The translations under genes were made by a program, and so were the position numbers. Shown piece after piece: positions 40,922-51,635 of a stretch of DNA of 64,000 nucleotides (within the stretch, counting starts at the first letter, position 1; the number at the start of each line of letters is the position of its first letter). Where the stretch lies: NCBI RefSeq assembly GCF_026898095.1, contig NZ_CP114015.1, forward strand, positions 1,798,001 through 1,862,000. The letters are read 5' to 3'. The stretch comes from Arthrobacter sp. ATA002 (GTDB taxonomy: Bacteria > Actinomycetota > Actinomycetes > Actinomycetales > Micrococcaceae). The notes under the pieces are model-generated. The model had not been told where the DNA came from. It did no database searches and was given only the letters and a program-made list of their open reading frames with translations.

Positions 40922-42132
40922 TCATGCAATCGATACCGACCGCAGCGTCCGTGGAGAGAGCCGGTCCTGCAGCACCAGTGTCGCAGCGCCGAGCGCCGCA
41001 GCATCGTTGCCGTTGACGGACATGCGCACCTCCACGCGGTGGATTGCGCGTGCCATGGCGCGTTTATCCAGGGCCGAAGAAATGGCGTCGACGTAAAAGG
41101 AGCCCGCCGTGGCGAAGGCGCTGCCGGCCAGGACCACGAGCTGCAGGTCCAACAGATTGACCATGGAGATCACAGCACTGGCCACATAATCGGCGGAACG
41201 CCCGATGAGCTGCAGGGCCACCGGGTCGCCGTCGTTCGCCGCAGTACCTATGGCGGCGAAATCCTCGGAGACAATTCCGGTCAACGGAAGCATGAGTTCA
41301 CCGCGCGCGACGGCGTCCGCGGCCTGGGCGACAACGACCTGGGGACTGGCATACAGCTCCAGGCAACCGATGTTCCCACAGGAACAGGGGAGCCCGTTGG
41401 CATCGACGCTCACATGGCCGATTTCCCCGACATTGGAACTGACGCCCTGATAGATGGTGCCGTCCATGACAATTCCCGCACCGATGCCGGAACCCATGTA
41501 CACGGAGGCATAACTTGTGTAGCCGGCGGTGGCGCCGAGCCAGTATTCCCCGATGGCCGCTGCCGTGGCGTCATTGTCGAACTCGCAGTGCAGTCCGGTG
41601 GTGGTGGACAGTGCGCGGCGCAGCGGAAAATCGGTCCACTCCCGGAAGGACGGGGCGCCGATCATGGCGCCGGCAGTCCGGTCCAGGGGCCCGGGGCGGC
41701 CACCCCCATTCCCACTACGGTTTGGCGGTCCACGGCCAGCGCCTCAAACAGGTTGTCGACGTCGGCGGTGATGCGGCTGACCACGGCCATGGGTGTGGCA
41801 TTGCCGGGCCCGCTGACCCGGCGGCGGCCCACTACGCGCCCGCTGAGGTCCGCCACCACATAGGTGATGTAATCCTGGCCGATGTGCACGCCGAGGCCCA
41901 GCCGGGACGCCGGGTTGAGTTCCAGGAGCATCCGCGGTTTGCCACCGGTGGACTCGCCGCGTCCGGCTTCCAGCACTACTCCGTCATTGAGCAGCGAACG
42001 CACCGCGGTGGAGATGGTTGCCTGCGTGAGACCGGTCATTTCGGCCAGTTCCACGCGGCTGACCGGGCCGGAAACCCGGATCAGGTCAAGGATCTTCCCG
42101 CGGGATGATTCGCGGGGACGGTTTTGGTTCAC
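40922..42132 (-). CDS. ROK-family transcriptional regulator (frame broken near 41685)
   Basis: 403 residues after repair. The N-terminal winged helix SRVELAEMTGLTQATISTAVRSLLNDGVV is joined to a ROK domain with GIGAGIVMDG, the HVSVDANGLPCSCGNIGCLE zinc site and a FDNDATAAAIGEYW sugar-site segment, as in NagC/XylR/Mlc-type regulators. A C is missing in AAPGP|LDRTAGAMIG. GTG start 42132. It is the likely regulator of the divergent transporter-mannosidase operon; 21-bp and 13-bp repeat sites lie between the two transcripts. Confidence 0.9.
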
Positions 42133-42318
42133 GGGTGGGTCCTTGTCGGGCGTCCCTGCAGCGTGCCCCTGCAGAATGGCAGAACAGGTGTGGGGGACGG
42201 GTGGGATGAAGTGCCGGGCGGTGCCGGGGCGGGTGGACGGACAGTCCAGCTGTCCGGTGGGCAGCCGGCCGGCTGGACGGGCTGCCGGCGGGCTGCGCCG
42301 GGCCGGGGTGCCATGCTG

Positions 42319-42951
42319 CTACCTCACAGAGCGGGCGGTGACTGCTTCCAGCCAGGCATCGGCGATGGCAGCATGCCCTTCCGGTGTTGGATGGACACCG
42401 TCGAGGGCCAGGGACTCAGGCGGCCTGCCGGAGGCAACCAGGCTATTGAGGATCTCATCGGTGCGTACGAGCACCGCGCCAAATTCCTTGGCCAGCCTCC
42501 GGACAGCGGCGATCTTGGGATCCAGATCCTCCCGCCACGATTGTTGGCCGGCGGTTACCGGCAGCAGGAACGGTTCCATGAGCACGACGGCGGTATCCGG
42601 CGCCAGCCTCTCCAGCAGAGCCCGGTATCGGGCCAGGAAGGTGGCGTGATCCGATTCCTGCCCGGCATCGTACCGGCGCCAGGTGTCATTGATGCCAACC
42701 ATGACGGACACGGCGTGCGGGGATTCGATCACCACATCGGCGTCCCAGCGCCGCGCGAGGTCCTCAACTCGGTCACCGCCGACACCGCGGTTGAGGACCT
42801 CGGTCCGGTGAAGGCCGGCACTCTCGGCCAGCAGGCGGACGTAGCCTTCCCCCAAGCCGCCGCCGGCGCCTTCGCGCCGGCCGCAGTCCGTGACACTGTC
42901 GCCCGCGAATACCACCCGGCGCCCTTCAAAGAGCGGTACCGCAGCTGTCAT
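42319..42951 (-). CDS. SGNH/GDSL hydrolase (esterase)
   Basis: 210 residues, cytosolic (no signal peptide). Block I VVFAGDSVTDCG with the nucleophile Ser, block II around NRGVGGDRVEDL, block III VGINDTWRRYD, block V DGVHPTPEGH with the catalytic Asp/His. Such proteins in glycan loci remove O-acetyl groups from imported oligosaccharides. ATG 42951 follows an AAGGAGA site. In the context of mannosidase and importer it is a candidate acetyl-mannan oligosaccharide esterase (inference). Confidence 0.85.
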   Translation of the reverse strand: MTAAVPLFEGRRVVFAGDSVTDCGRREGAGGGLGEGYVRLLAESAGLHRTEVLNRGVGGDRVEDLARRWDADVVIESPHAVSVMVGINDTWRRYDAGQESDHATFLARYRALLERLAPDTAVVLMEPFLLPVTAGQQSWREDLDPKIAAVRRLAKEFGAVLVRTDEILNSLVASGRPPESLALDGVHPTPEGHAAIADAWLEAVTARSVR

Positions 42952-42987
42952 GGGGTCTCCTTGGATCATGAATGTAACTCACATCAC

Positions 42988-43008
42988 TTACTTTAGTTCT
43001 CAAAGTAA
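42988..43008. promoter_or_regulatory. ROK-type palindromic operator
   Basis: TTACTTT at 42988-42994 and AAAGTAA at 43002-43008 are perfect 7-bp arms around a 7-base centre, 37 bases upstream of the SGNH gene. The layout resembles NagC/XylR sites (AT-rich arms about 21 bp overall). The 381-bp intergenic 42952-43332 holds this site, the promoter/repeat at 43225-43256, and nothing else I can name. Confidence 0.6.
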
Positions 43009-43224
43009 CCCCTGCCTGCCCCGGTATCAAATGGATGGAGGCCTGCCCCGAGTCTCGCCCCACTCAGGGACTCCGGATCGTCGACTTTTCGGGACGCTCC
43101 GATCCATGCCGACCAACTTTCTGCCCCACGGCCTCTTGGCCATGGACTGCCTCCCGGTATGCCGCCCGGCAGGTCAGATCCTCCGGCTGCAGAGAAATAA
43201 ATTCACTGATTCTCCGAAACTTCC

Positions 43225-43256
43225 TTGACGCGCCTAATAAAGTCGCCTAAGAAAGT
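43225..43256 (+). promoter_or_regulatory. Promoter with overlapping tandem 13-mers for the ABC-mannosidase operon
   Basis: TTGACG at 43225-43230, a 17-bp spacer and TAAGAA at 43248-43253 form a plausible promoter 80 bases before the binding-protein gene. Two tandem 13-mers, CGCCTAATAAAGT and CGCCTAAGAAAGT (43231-43256), fill the spacer and -10. Both end in AAAGT, which is also the right arm of the palindrome at 42988, so one regulator may bind all of them. Confidence 0.55.
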
Positions 43257-43332
43257 ACCAGCGGTTCTGATTGTGGCGAACCTCACATAGTCCGGCGGCG
43301 CACCGGCCGTCCGAATTCCGAAAGGTACAACG

Positions 43333-45038
43333 ATGTCCTTCAAATTTTCAGGCACGCGTCCAGCCCGAAAGCGGCTGGGTTTGGCCGCTGCGGCGATTGT
43401 GGGCTCCACCGCCCTGGTCCTGACCGGCTGCGCCTCCGGGGAGGAGGATCGACCGACGACGCCGTCTCCTCCATTACGGTGTTCAACGGCGCCACCGGAA
43501 CGATTACGGAGAACTTCAATCCGTTCTCGACGACGGCTCTGCAGCCAACCCTGGGCGTCGTGTTCGAGCCGCTGTTCTGGTACAACGCCGCAGTCGAGGA
43601 GGAACCAACGCCGCTGCTGGGTACGGCCTATGAATGGAATGAGGCGGGTACGGAGCTGACCATCACCACCCGCGAAGGCGTGAAGTGGTCCGACGGCGAA
43701 GACTTCACGGCCGAAGACGTGGCCTTCACCTTCAACCTGGTCAAAGACACGCCCGAGCTGAATACGACGGGGCTCTCGGCCTCCGCCGAGGCCACCGACA
43801 CGAACACCGTTGTGCTCACTTTTCCCGAAAACTCCTTCATGCAGGAGCCCAGCGTGCTGGGCAACCAGGGCATCGTGCCCGAACACATTTGGAAAGACGT
43901 CGCTGATCCGATCACTGAAATAAACTCCGGCCCGGTGGGAACCGGCCCGTACAAGGTCAAGGACTTCACGGCCCAGAGCTACTTGATGGAGAAGAACGAG
44001 CAGTACTGGGAGGAAGGCAAGCCGGAAATTCAGGAAGTGCGCTACATCGCCCTCGAATCGGCCGACGCTGCCACCGGCGCGCTCCTTGACGGACAGATCG
44101 ACTGGATGAGTTCCTTCCTTCCGGGGCTGGAGACCATCCTGGAGGACAACGAGAACCTTTCCTACGTGAACACCCCCGCCATGATGACCTCCATCTTCAC
44201 CTGCGCCAATGAGGCACTGGGCTGTGACGGACCGCAGACCGATGAAGCCGTCCGGCAGGCAATCAACTTGGCCATGGACCGGGAGCAGCTGAACCAGCTG
44301 GCCGGCGGAGGCTTCGCGGAGCCGGCGTCTCCCGTCATGGTGCTGCCGGAACGCGACGCGACATGGATCTCCAACCCGGAGCACAAGGAAGTGCCGCAGA
44401 GCGCCAACGTCTCGGAAGCCGAAACGGTCCTCGAAGCGGCGGGCTGGACCAAGGGCGGCGACGGAATCCGCACCAAGGACGGCGAGCGCCTCAGTCTGAG
44501 CATCCAGACGGTGTCCGGTTGGAGCGACTACATCTCCATCAATGACGCGCTGACCCAGCAGCTGGCCGAGGCCGGTATCGAACTGAAGCCGACGCAGGTG
44601 ACGTACAACGAGTGGAACAGCAACCAAACCCTGGGACAGTTCCAGCTTTCCCTGGACTCGATCGGCCTGCAGCCGTCCAACAACCCGTACTTCACCTACG
44701 AGAAGTGGTACAACGTCCAGAACACCACGCCGGTTGGCGAATCCGCGATCGCCGGCAACGCCGCCCGGTATGACAACCCGGTGGTGAACGAGGCCATCGG
44801 CGTTGCGCGGGCCACCAATGACGAGACCGTGCAGAAGGAGCAGTACGCGGTCATCCAGGAAGAGATTGCCGCTGACCTGCCTTACATCCCGATCTACGTG
44901 AACTCCATGCTGACCGAGTTCAACACCGACCGGGCCACCGGCTGGCCCAGCGAAGAGGATACCTACGCCCTCCCCGCCTCCTGGAAAGCCTGGGACAACG
45001 GAATCGTGCTGAAGAACCTCACTCCTGCGCAGAAGTAA
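43333..45038 (+). CDS. ABC transporter substrate-binding lipoprotein, family 5 (frame broken near 43455)
   Basis: Extracytoplasmic solute-binding protein of the peptide/opine/oligosaccharide class (SBP_bac_5), 568 residues after repair. Lipobox ALVLTGC anchors it. Family hallmarks: GVKWSDGEDFTAEDVAFTF, GPYKVKDF, VRQAINLAMDREQL. One G is missing near 43455 between ASGEEG and STDDAVSS. Most relatives bind oligopeptides, but close members bind beta-manno- and cello-oligosaccharides in Thermotoga. With a beta-mannosidase in the operon, an oligosaccharide ligand is the better inference. Confidence 0.9.
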
Positions 45039-45043
45039 CCTTC

Positions 45044-45078
45044 CGCTGTTGCCGGTCCCGCCGGGACCGGCAACAGCG
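45044..45078 (+). terminator. Intercistronic hairpin after the binding-protein gene
   Basis: Perfect 16-bp stem (45044-45059 with 45063-45078) and GCC loop, six bases after the binding-protein stop and 36 before the permease start. No T tract. Such stems between binding protein and permease genes usually protect or partly terminate the mRNA, giving excess binding protein. Confidence 0.85.
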
Positions 45079-45113
45079 CGGACCCTCCCTACCTGCTGCA
45101 GAAAGTAGTGCTA

Positions 45114-46102
45114 ATGCGATACATCCTTCAAAAGCTCGGGTTCTACCTGGTGGCCTTCTGGGCGGCACTCACGCTGAATTTCTTCCTGCCCCGGCTGATG
45201 CCCGGAAACCCGGTGGACATGATGCTCACCAAGCTTGCCCAGCGGGGGCCAGTGAGCCCTGAAGCCCGGGAGGCCATCGAGCTGCTCCTCGGCACCAACT
45301 CGCAGGCCTCCCTGCCCGTGCAGTACTTCGAATATCTGGGCAAAATCTTCTCCCTGGACCTGGGCGTCTCAGTGGCCTACTTTCCCGCGTCCGTGTCCGA
45401 CGTCATCGGACAGACGCTGCCCTGGACGATCGGGCTGATCGGCATCGCCACGCTCATTTCGTTTGTCATCGGGGTTGGCCTGGGAATGCTCGCCGGCTGG
45501 AAGCGCGGCTCGTGGCTGGACAATTTCATCCCCGTCACCACCATGTTTCAATCCGTCCCCTATTTCTGGTTGGCCCTGATCCTGCTGTTCCTGCTGGGCA
45601 GCACCTGGCAGCTGTTCCCCCTCAACGGGGGCTACAACGTGTACACCACCTCACCCGGATGGTCCTGGGAATTCATCGGCAGCCTGATCTACTACGGCAC
45701 ACTGCCCGCCCTCACCATCGTGATCTCCTCGGTGGGCGGCTGGATGCTGGGGATGCGCAACATGATGGTCTCCACGCTCTCCGACGACTACATCCTTACC
45801 GCGGAAGCCAAGGGCTGCGCCCGCGGCGCATCATGACCGCCTACGCGGCACGCAACGCGGTGTTGCCGTCCGTGGCGGGCTTTGCCATTTCCCTGGGCTT
45901 CGTGGTGGCCGGATCCATCGTCACGGAAGCGGTGTTCTCCTACCCCGGCATCGGCTCCGCACTGCTGAACGCCGTTAGCAGCAACGACTACTCCCTGATG
46001 CAGGGTGTCTTCCTCGTCATTACCCTCTCGGTGCTCGGTGCCAATCTGCTCGTGGACCTGCTCTACACCATCATCGATCCCCGTACCCGGGCACGAAGCT
46101 GA
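45114..46102 (+). CDS. ABC transporter permease 1, Dpp/Opp-B type (frame broken near 45822)
   Basis: 329 residues after repair, six predicted membrane helices. The N-terminus FFLPRLMPGNPVDMM is typical of DppB/OppB. The EAA-like loop reads AEAKGLRPRRIMTAYAARNAVLPS across the break, where one base is missing near 45822 and a false TGA follows. ATG 45114 is chosen over GTG 45108. Eleven bases separate it from the second permease. Confidence 0.9.
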
Positions 46103-46112
46103 AAGGCCGGCC

Positions 46113-47071
46113 ATGACCAGCACCACGCAGGATCCCGACATCGCCGCTGCCGCGGCACGCAGCACCCGGCCCAAACGAGCCTTCCCTCCGATGACACCCA
46201 AGCTTGCCGCCGGGCTAATCATCGCCGGATCGATCACGGCATTCGGACTCTTCGGGCCGATGCTGGTGGGCGATCCCTCCACAGTCAACAACATCGGCCT
46301 CTCCGGTCCCGGCGACGGTTACCTCCTTGGCACCACGCAAACCGGACAGGACGTCTTTGCCCAGCTGGCCTACGCAACCCGGGGATCCTCACCATCGGAC
46401 TGATCGTTGGGGTGCTCACCGTAGTCCTGTCCGCCATCTTCGGCATCATCGGCGCCTATGCCGGCGGCTGGCTGGACGAATCATTTTCACTGTTCAGCAA
46501 CGTCATGCTGGTGATACCGGGGCTTCCCCTGGTGATCATCATTTCCAGCTATGTTCCCGACAAGAGCATTTTCCTGGTGGCCATCGTCCTCGCCCTCACC
46601 GGCTGGGCCGGCTCGGCCCGGGTACTGCGCGGCTACACCCTCAGCGTCCGCAACCGTGACTATGTGGCTGCCGCCCGGGTGTCCGGGGAGAAGTCCTGGC
46701 GGATTCTGGGTGTTGAAATCCTGCCCAACCTGATTCCGCTGCTGGCTTCCCAGGCTGTTTTTGCCGTCATCTTCGCGATCCTCGGCGAAGCGGGTCTGTC
46801 CTTCCTCGGCCTCGGCGCATCGGGTTCCTTCACCTGGGGCACCATGCTGTTCTATGCCCAGAACGGACTCGCCCTGCGGCTCGGGGCGTGGTGGTGGTTC
46901 GTTCCGCCTGGACTGCTGATCGCAGCCTTCGGCGCGGCCCTGTCGCTGATCAACTTCTCCATTGACGAAATTATCAATCCCAAGCTCCGGGCCCAGACGC
47001 GGGCAACCCGCCGCAAATGGAACGTTTCCAAGGCCCAGCTTCGCCAGGCCGACAAGGAGGGAGCACTGTGA
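46113..47071 (+). CDS. ABC transporter permease 2, Dpp/Opp-C type (frame broken near 46393)
   Basis: 319 residues after repair. N-terminal polar arm, first helix, and a periplasmic segment GYLLGTTQTGQDVFAQLAYATRGS, typical of DppC. The EAA loop is NRDYVAAARVSGEKSWRILGVEILPNL. A C is missing in RGS|LTIGLIVGVL, near 46393. Its stop overlaps the GTG of the first ATPase. Confidence 0.9.
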
Positions 47072-48003
47072 GCATCGACCAGCCCGTGAACATCGTCGAA
47101 ACAGGGCCCCGGAACAACCGCACCGAACGCGCCGCCGAGGCCCGCAGCCATCCGGTCCTTACGATCGAGGACTTCAGCGTCGAGTACCAGGGGGAACGCA
47201 CCGTCCGTGCCGTACGGAACGTAACCCTCGCCCTGGGCCGGGGCGAGATTCTCGGTCTGGCCGGCGAGAGCGGATGCGGCAAATCCACCCTGGCCTACGG
47301 CATCAACAGACTGCTGAAGCCTCCCGCAGTCATCACCGGCGGCGGCGCTGCCTTCCATTCACGGGAGGGCTACAGCATTGATCTCGCCGAACTCACGGGG
47401 GAGGAACTTCGGGCCTTTCGCTGGGACAAAATCTCCATGGTCTTTCAGGGCGCCATGAACTCCCTGAACCCGGTCATCACTATCCGGGCCCAAATGGAGG
47501 ACATCTTCACCACGCACCGGCCGGACATGCCCAAAAAGGACCGGCGGGAGAAATGTGCGGAGCTGCTGGAGCGCGTTGGCGTGGACCGCTCCCGGCTTCT
47601 GTCGTATCCGCACGAGCTCTCCGGCGGGATGCGCCAGCGCGTCATGATCGCCATGGCCATGGCGCTGGATCCCCAGGTGATGATCATGGATGAACCGACC
47701 ACCGCGCTCGATGTGGTGGTGCAGCGGGAAATTCTGCGCGAGATCACCCGGCTGCGCGAAGAACTGGGGTTCGCCGTCATCTTCATCACCCACGACCTGC
47801 CGCTGCTGCTGGAAATCAGCGACCGCATCGCCGTGATGCGCGAGGGCGAAATCGTGGAACTTGGAGATGCCGTGGAGCTGTACACCAACCCGCAGCATGA
47901 ATACACGCGCACTCTGCTGGCGTCCTTTCCCAGCCTCACGGGTGAACGCGGCGCCTTTGTCCGCGGAACCGTCACCGACCATGAAAGCGGAGTGCAGCGA
48001 TGA
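47068..48003 (+). CDS. ABC transporter ATPase, Dpp/Opp-D type
   Basis: 311-residue ATPase, frame intact. Walker A GESGCGKST, Q-loop VFQGAMNSLNPV, signature LSGGMRQRV, Walker B VMIMDEPTTALD and switch His in FITHDLPLL. The C-terminal oligopeptide-type extension (NPQHEYTRTLLASFPSL) is present. The frame upstream of GTG 47068 overlaps the permease and is ignored. GTGA overlap with the permease and ATGA overlap with the next ATPase. Confidence 0.94.
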   Translation: MSIDQPVNIVETGPRNNRTERAAEARSHPVLTIEDFSVEYQGERTVRAVRNVTLALGRGEILGLAGESGCGKSTLAYGINRLLKPPAVITGGGAAFHSREGYSIDLAELTGEELRAFRWDKISMVFQGAMNSLNPVITIRAQMEDIFTTHRPDMPKKDRREKCAELLERVGVDRSRLLSYPHELSGGMRQRVMIAMAMALDPQVMIMDEPTTALDVVVQREILREITRLREELGFAVIFITHDLPLLLEISDRIAVMREGEIVELGDAVELYTNPQHEYTRTLLASFPSLTGERGAFVRGTVTDHESGVQR

Positions 48004-48790
48004 GCGTCCTCGAAGTCCGGGATCTGGTCAAGGAATACCGTCTGCGGGACGGACGGCAGTCACGGATCCTCACCGCCGTCAATCACGTCAGCTTTTCCAT
48101 AGAAACCGGCCGTACGGTAGCCCTGGTGGGCCAAAGCGGCAGCGGCAAGTCCACGCTGGCGAAGCTGCTGATGCAGCTGGAAAAGCCAACGTCGGGACAG
48201 ATCATCTTGGATGACACACCCGTTCTCCGCCGGGGTGCGGGACTGAAGCAGTACCGCAGCGACGTCCAGATGGTTTTTCAGGACCCGTTTGCGTCGCTGA
48301 ACCCGTACCACACCATCGCCCACCACCTGGGACGCCCGCTGATCCTGCACGGCAAGGCATCGGGGCGCGAGGAGGTCATGGCCGGCGTCCACCGGCTATT
48401 GGAACGGGTCCGGCTCGACCCCGACATGGCGGAGCGCAAGCCGCACGAGCTCTCGGGCGGACAGCGCCAGCGGATCGCCATCGCCAGGGCGCTGGCGCCG
48501 AACCGCGCATCCTCGTAGCCGACGAACCGGTGTCGATGCTGGATGTTTCCATCCGCCTCGGCGTCCTGAACCTGCTGGCCGATCTGCAGCGCGAGGAGAA
48601 CCTCGGCGTTTTCTACATCACGCACGACCTGGCGACCGCCCGGCACTTCTCCGACGACATCCTGGTGATGTTCAAAGGCGAAATCGTCGAGCGGGGCGCC
48701 GCCGACGACGTCATCCTCAACCCCCGGCACGAGTACACCCAGCTGCTCGCCGAAGCGGCACCCAACCCCGAGAAACGCCTGCACGCCTAA
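48000..48790 (+). CDS. ABC transporter ATPase, Dpp/Opp-F type (frame broken near 48507)
   Basis: 263 residues after repair. Walker A GQSGSGKST, Q-loop VFQDPFASLNPYHT, signature LSGGQRQRI, Walker B ILVADEPVSMLDVSIR, switch His YITHDLATA. One C is missing in LAPN|PRILVADEP near 48507, producing a false TAG. It completes the SBP-permease-permease-ATPase-ATPase set. Followed by a direct repeat and the mannosidase gene. Confidence 0.92.
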
Positions 48791-48799
48791 TCCGGTCCG

Positions 48800-48867
48800 G
48801 GCAAGCCACCGCCACGCGCCGGGAAGCCGCATCCCGGCAAGCCACCGCCATACGCCGGGAAGCCGCA
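48800..48867. repeat. 32-bp direct repeat between ATPase and mannosidase genes
   Basis: Two 32-bp copies (48800-48831 and 48836-48867) differ at two positions and sit 36 bp apart. Each holds GCAAGCCACCGCCA and CGCCGGGAAGCCGC. They occupy the 141-bp gap before the GH2 gene. Role unknown. Confidence 0.85.
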
Positions 48868-48931
48868 ATTCCGGCACCGCGGCAGCCTTCTGCACCCGCA
48901 ACCCCTGAACCACGTTTGGAGCTCCGACGCC

Positions 48932-51635
48932 ATGACACACCCCCGCACCGCCCACCGCGTTTCCCTGGACCTCACCGGCCCGTGGGAGCTGACCTGGCAG
49001 GACGGCCCCGCAGACACCCCCGCCTATGCCCGGTCCCGGACGCCGCTGTCCGCCACGGTACCGGGGCAGGTGCACACCGACCTGATGGCCGCGGGCCTGC
49101 TCGAGGACCCGGACGCCGGCTTCGGCGAACTGGAGCAGTTTTGGATCGGGCACTCCACCTGGACCTATTCCCGGAGCTTCACCTGGACCGGCGTCCCTGA
49201 AACACCCGGTTCAGCTCAGCCCCGCACTGATCTGGTGGCGGAGGGCCTGGACACGTTCGCCGTCGTTCACTTGAACGGAACGGAGATCGCCCGCACCCGG
49301 GACCAGCACGTTGGTTGGCGCTGGGATGTCAGCGGGCTCCTGGCGGAGGGCGAGAACATCCTCGCCATCACTTTCGGCTCCGCCTGGGACGCGGCACATG
49401 AGTGCGAGGCCGTGGTCGGCGAACTTCCTCGGCCCTACGATGAGCCCTACGCCTACGTCCGTAAGAGCGCCTGCAATTTCGGCTGGGACTGGGGTCCGCA
49501 CTACGTGACGGCGGGAATCTGGCAGCCCATCCGGCTGGAGACCTGGTCGGCGGCGAGGATATCGTCGGTCCGCCCGGCGGTCGAACTCACGGGCTTCACC
49601 CTGCCGTCGGCACCGGTGAAGCGGGTGCAGTCTCGGCCACGGTGCGCGTCACCGTGGGAATCGATGTTCCGGGTGTTGACCATCCGGAACAGGACGGACC
49701 GGCACTGACTCTGGATGCGGTGCTGACCGATCCGGAGGGCAACGAGGCCGCACGGGCCAGCGTGCCGGTGGTTTCCGTCGGCGACACAACGGTGGAACTG
49801 AGCGTCGCCGAGCCCCGGCTGTGGTGGCCGGCGGGACTGGGCGGACAGCCCCTGTACGGGCTCAGCGTCGAGGTGCAGTACGACGGCGAACTTGTGGCGG
49901 CCGCGGAACGGCGCCTGGGGCTGCGCACTGTCACCGTCGACGAAAGCCCCGACGAGGCCGGCACGGGCTGGGCGATCGTGGTCAACGGCCGCCGGGTGCG
50001 CATCCGCGGTTACAACTGGATTCCGGATGACCCGTTCATTGCCGAGGTGACCGGGGACCGGCTGGGGCAGCGGCTGGACCAGGCCGTCGACGGCGGCGCG
50101 AACCTGCTGCGCGTCTGGGGCGGAGGCTATTTCTCCACCGAGGCGTTCATGGACGGCTGCGACGAGCGCGGCCTCATGGTCTGGCACGACTTCCTCTTTG
50201 CCTGCAGCGCCTATGACGAGTCTGAGGAAATGATAACCAGCGTTACCCTCGAGGCCGAGCAGGCCGTGGCCCGGCTGGCGGCACACCCGAGCCTGGTGCT
50301 GTGGTGCGGCGGCAACGAATGCGTCTGGGGTGACTACGACTGGGGCTGGCGGGAGATCCTGCAGGGCCGTCCCTGGGGAGCGAAGTTCTACACCGAAATC
50401 CTTCCCGCCGTCATTGACCGGGTGGACCCCGGCCGTCCCTATTTGCCGAACAGTCCGTGGTCCGGCTCCCTGGACGTCCATCCCAACAATCCGGAGAGCG
50501 GACCCATCCACATTTGGACGGTCTGGAATAACCTGGACTACGCCCACTACCGCGATGCCGACCCCGCGTTTGTCTCTGAGATGGGTTGGTGCGCGCCTCC
50601 TGCGTGGAGCACGCTGCGGGCGGCAGTGACCGAAGGGGAGCTGCTGCCGGACAACCCCCAGGTGGTGCACCATATGCGCGCCGACCGCGGCATGGAGAAG
50701 CTCGCCCGCGGCCTGGCGCCCTACTTCGGCACCCCGGACACCGCGGAGGACTGGCATTACCTCACCCAGGTGGTCCAGGCACGGTCCCAGAGCGCCGGCG
50801 CGGAGTGGCTGCGCTCCCGTGAGCGCTGCGCCGGCGTCATCATTTGGCAGCTCAACGACTGCTGGCCGGTGCTCAGCTGGTCGGCCGTGGACGGCTCCGG
50901 AATCGAGAAACCGGTGTTTTTGGACTGCGGCGCTCCTTTGCGCCGGAACTGGTGACCATCGTGCCCGTGGCTCCGGGAGGCACCGGCGATCCCACCGGAA
51001 CCGCCGGCCTGGAGCTCGTGGCCGTCAACGACGGCACCGGTCCCTGGCTAACCGATGTCCGGGTCCGGCGGCTGCGGGTCGACGGCACTGAGGTGGCACG
51101 GGCGGACTACCGGCTGGAGACGGCTGCCGGCTCCACCTCCCGCGTGCAGCTTGATTCCGTGCTGGCGTCATCAGACAACGGCACGGAAGAGTTCCTGGTG
51201 GCCGACTATGGTCCGGCCGGACAGGAACAGCGCGCCCTGTGGTTCTTCGTCCCGGATGCTGCCCTTGACGCCGAAGCCCCCCGTTTCCAGGCCTCGGTGG
51301 CGCTCGCCGGCGGTGCACTGCAGGTCACGGTCCGGGCCGAAACACTGCTGCGCGATGTCTGCCTCTTCGCCGACCGGCTCGCCGCCGGCCTGGACGTTCC
51401 GGCTTCGCTGCTGCAGGTTGATGACATGATGCGCACCATCCTGCCGGGGGAATCCGTGACCTTCGCCGTGTCCCGGCGCGACGGCGAAGCGCTGCGGGCC
51501 GCACCGCCGTCGGCCGGAGCATGGCCGGTGCTGCGCAGCATTGGCGACAGTGGTGTGGACAACGCCAACGGCGACGGCGCCGCCATCCCGGCGGGGACAG
51601 CGGAGCCGGCCGGCTCCGGACGGCAGCTGCTGTGA
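48932..51635 (+). CDS. Beta-mannosidase, glycoside hydrolase family 2 (two frame breaks)
   Basis: About 901 residues after repair, cytosolic. A sugar-binding N-terminal domain (LDLTGPWELTW ... YVRKSACNFGWDWGPHYVTAGIW) is typical of GH2 beta-mannosidases. The immunoglobulin-like domain and TIM barrel follow: GYNWIPDDPF, NLLRVWGGGYFS, the acid/base Glu in WCGGNE, the nucleophile Glu in FVSEMGW, and IIWQLNDCWPVLSWS. A G is missing near 49625 (SAPGEAGAVSATV) and a T in a T5 run near 50922 (EKPVFFGLRRSF). It would hydrolyse imported beta-1,4-mannobiose or mannosides. GTGA overlap with the next gene. Confidence 0.92.

Noticed and set aside
45108..46102. Two separate short permease genes in place of one
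   Set aside because: The split falls inside the conserved EAA loop and one missing base rejoins it to the family length. The second piece has no start or ribosome site.
43333..48790. Dipeptide or nickel ABC transporter
   Set aside because: Sequence family alone allows it, but the operon continues into a beta-mannosidase and sugar kinase, with a ROK sugar regulator opposite, so a carbohydrate substrate is preferred.
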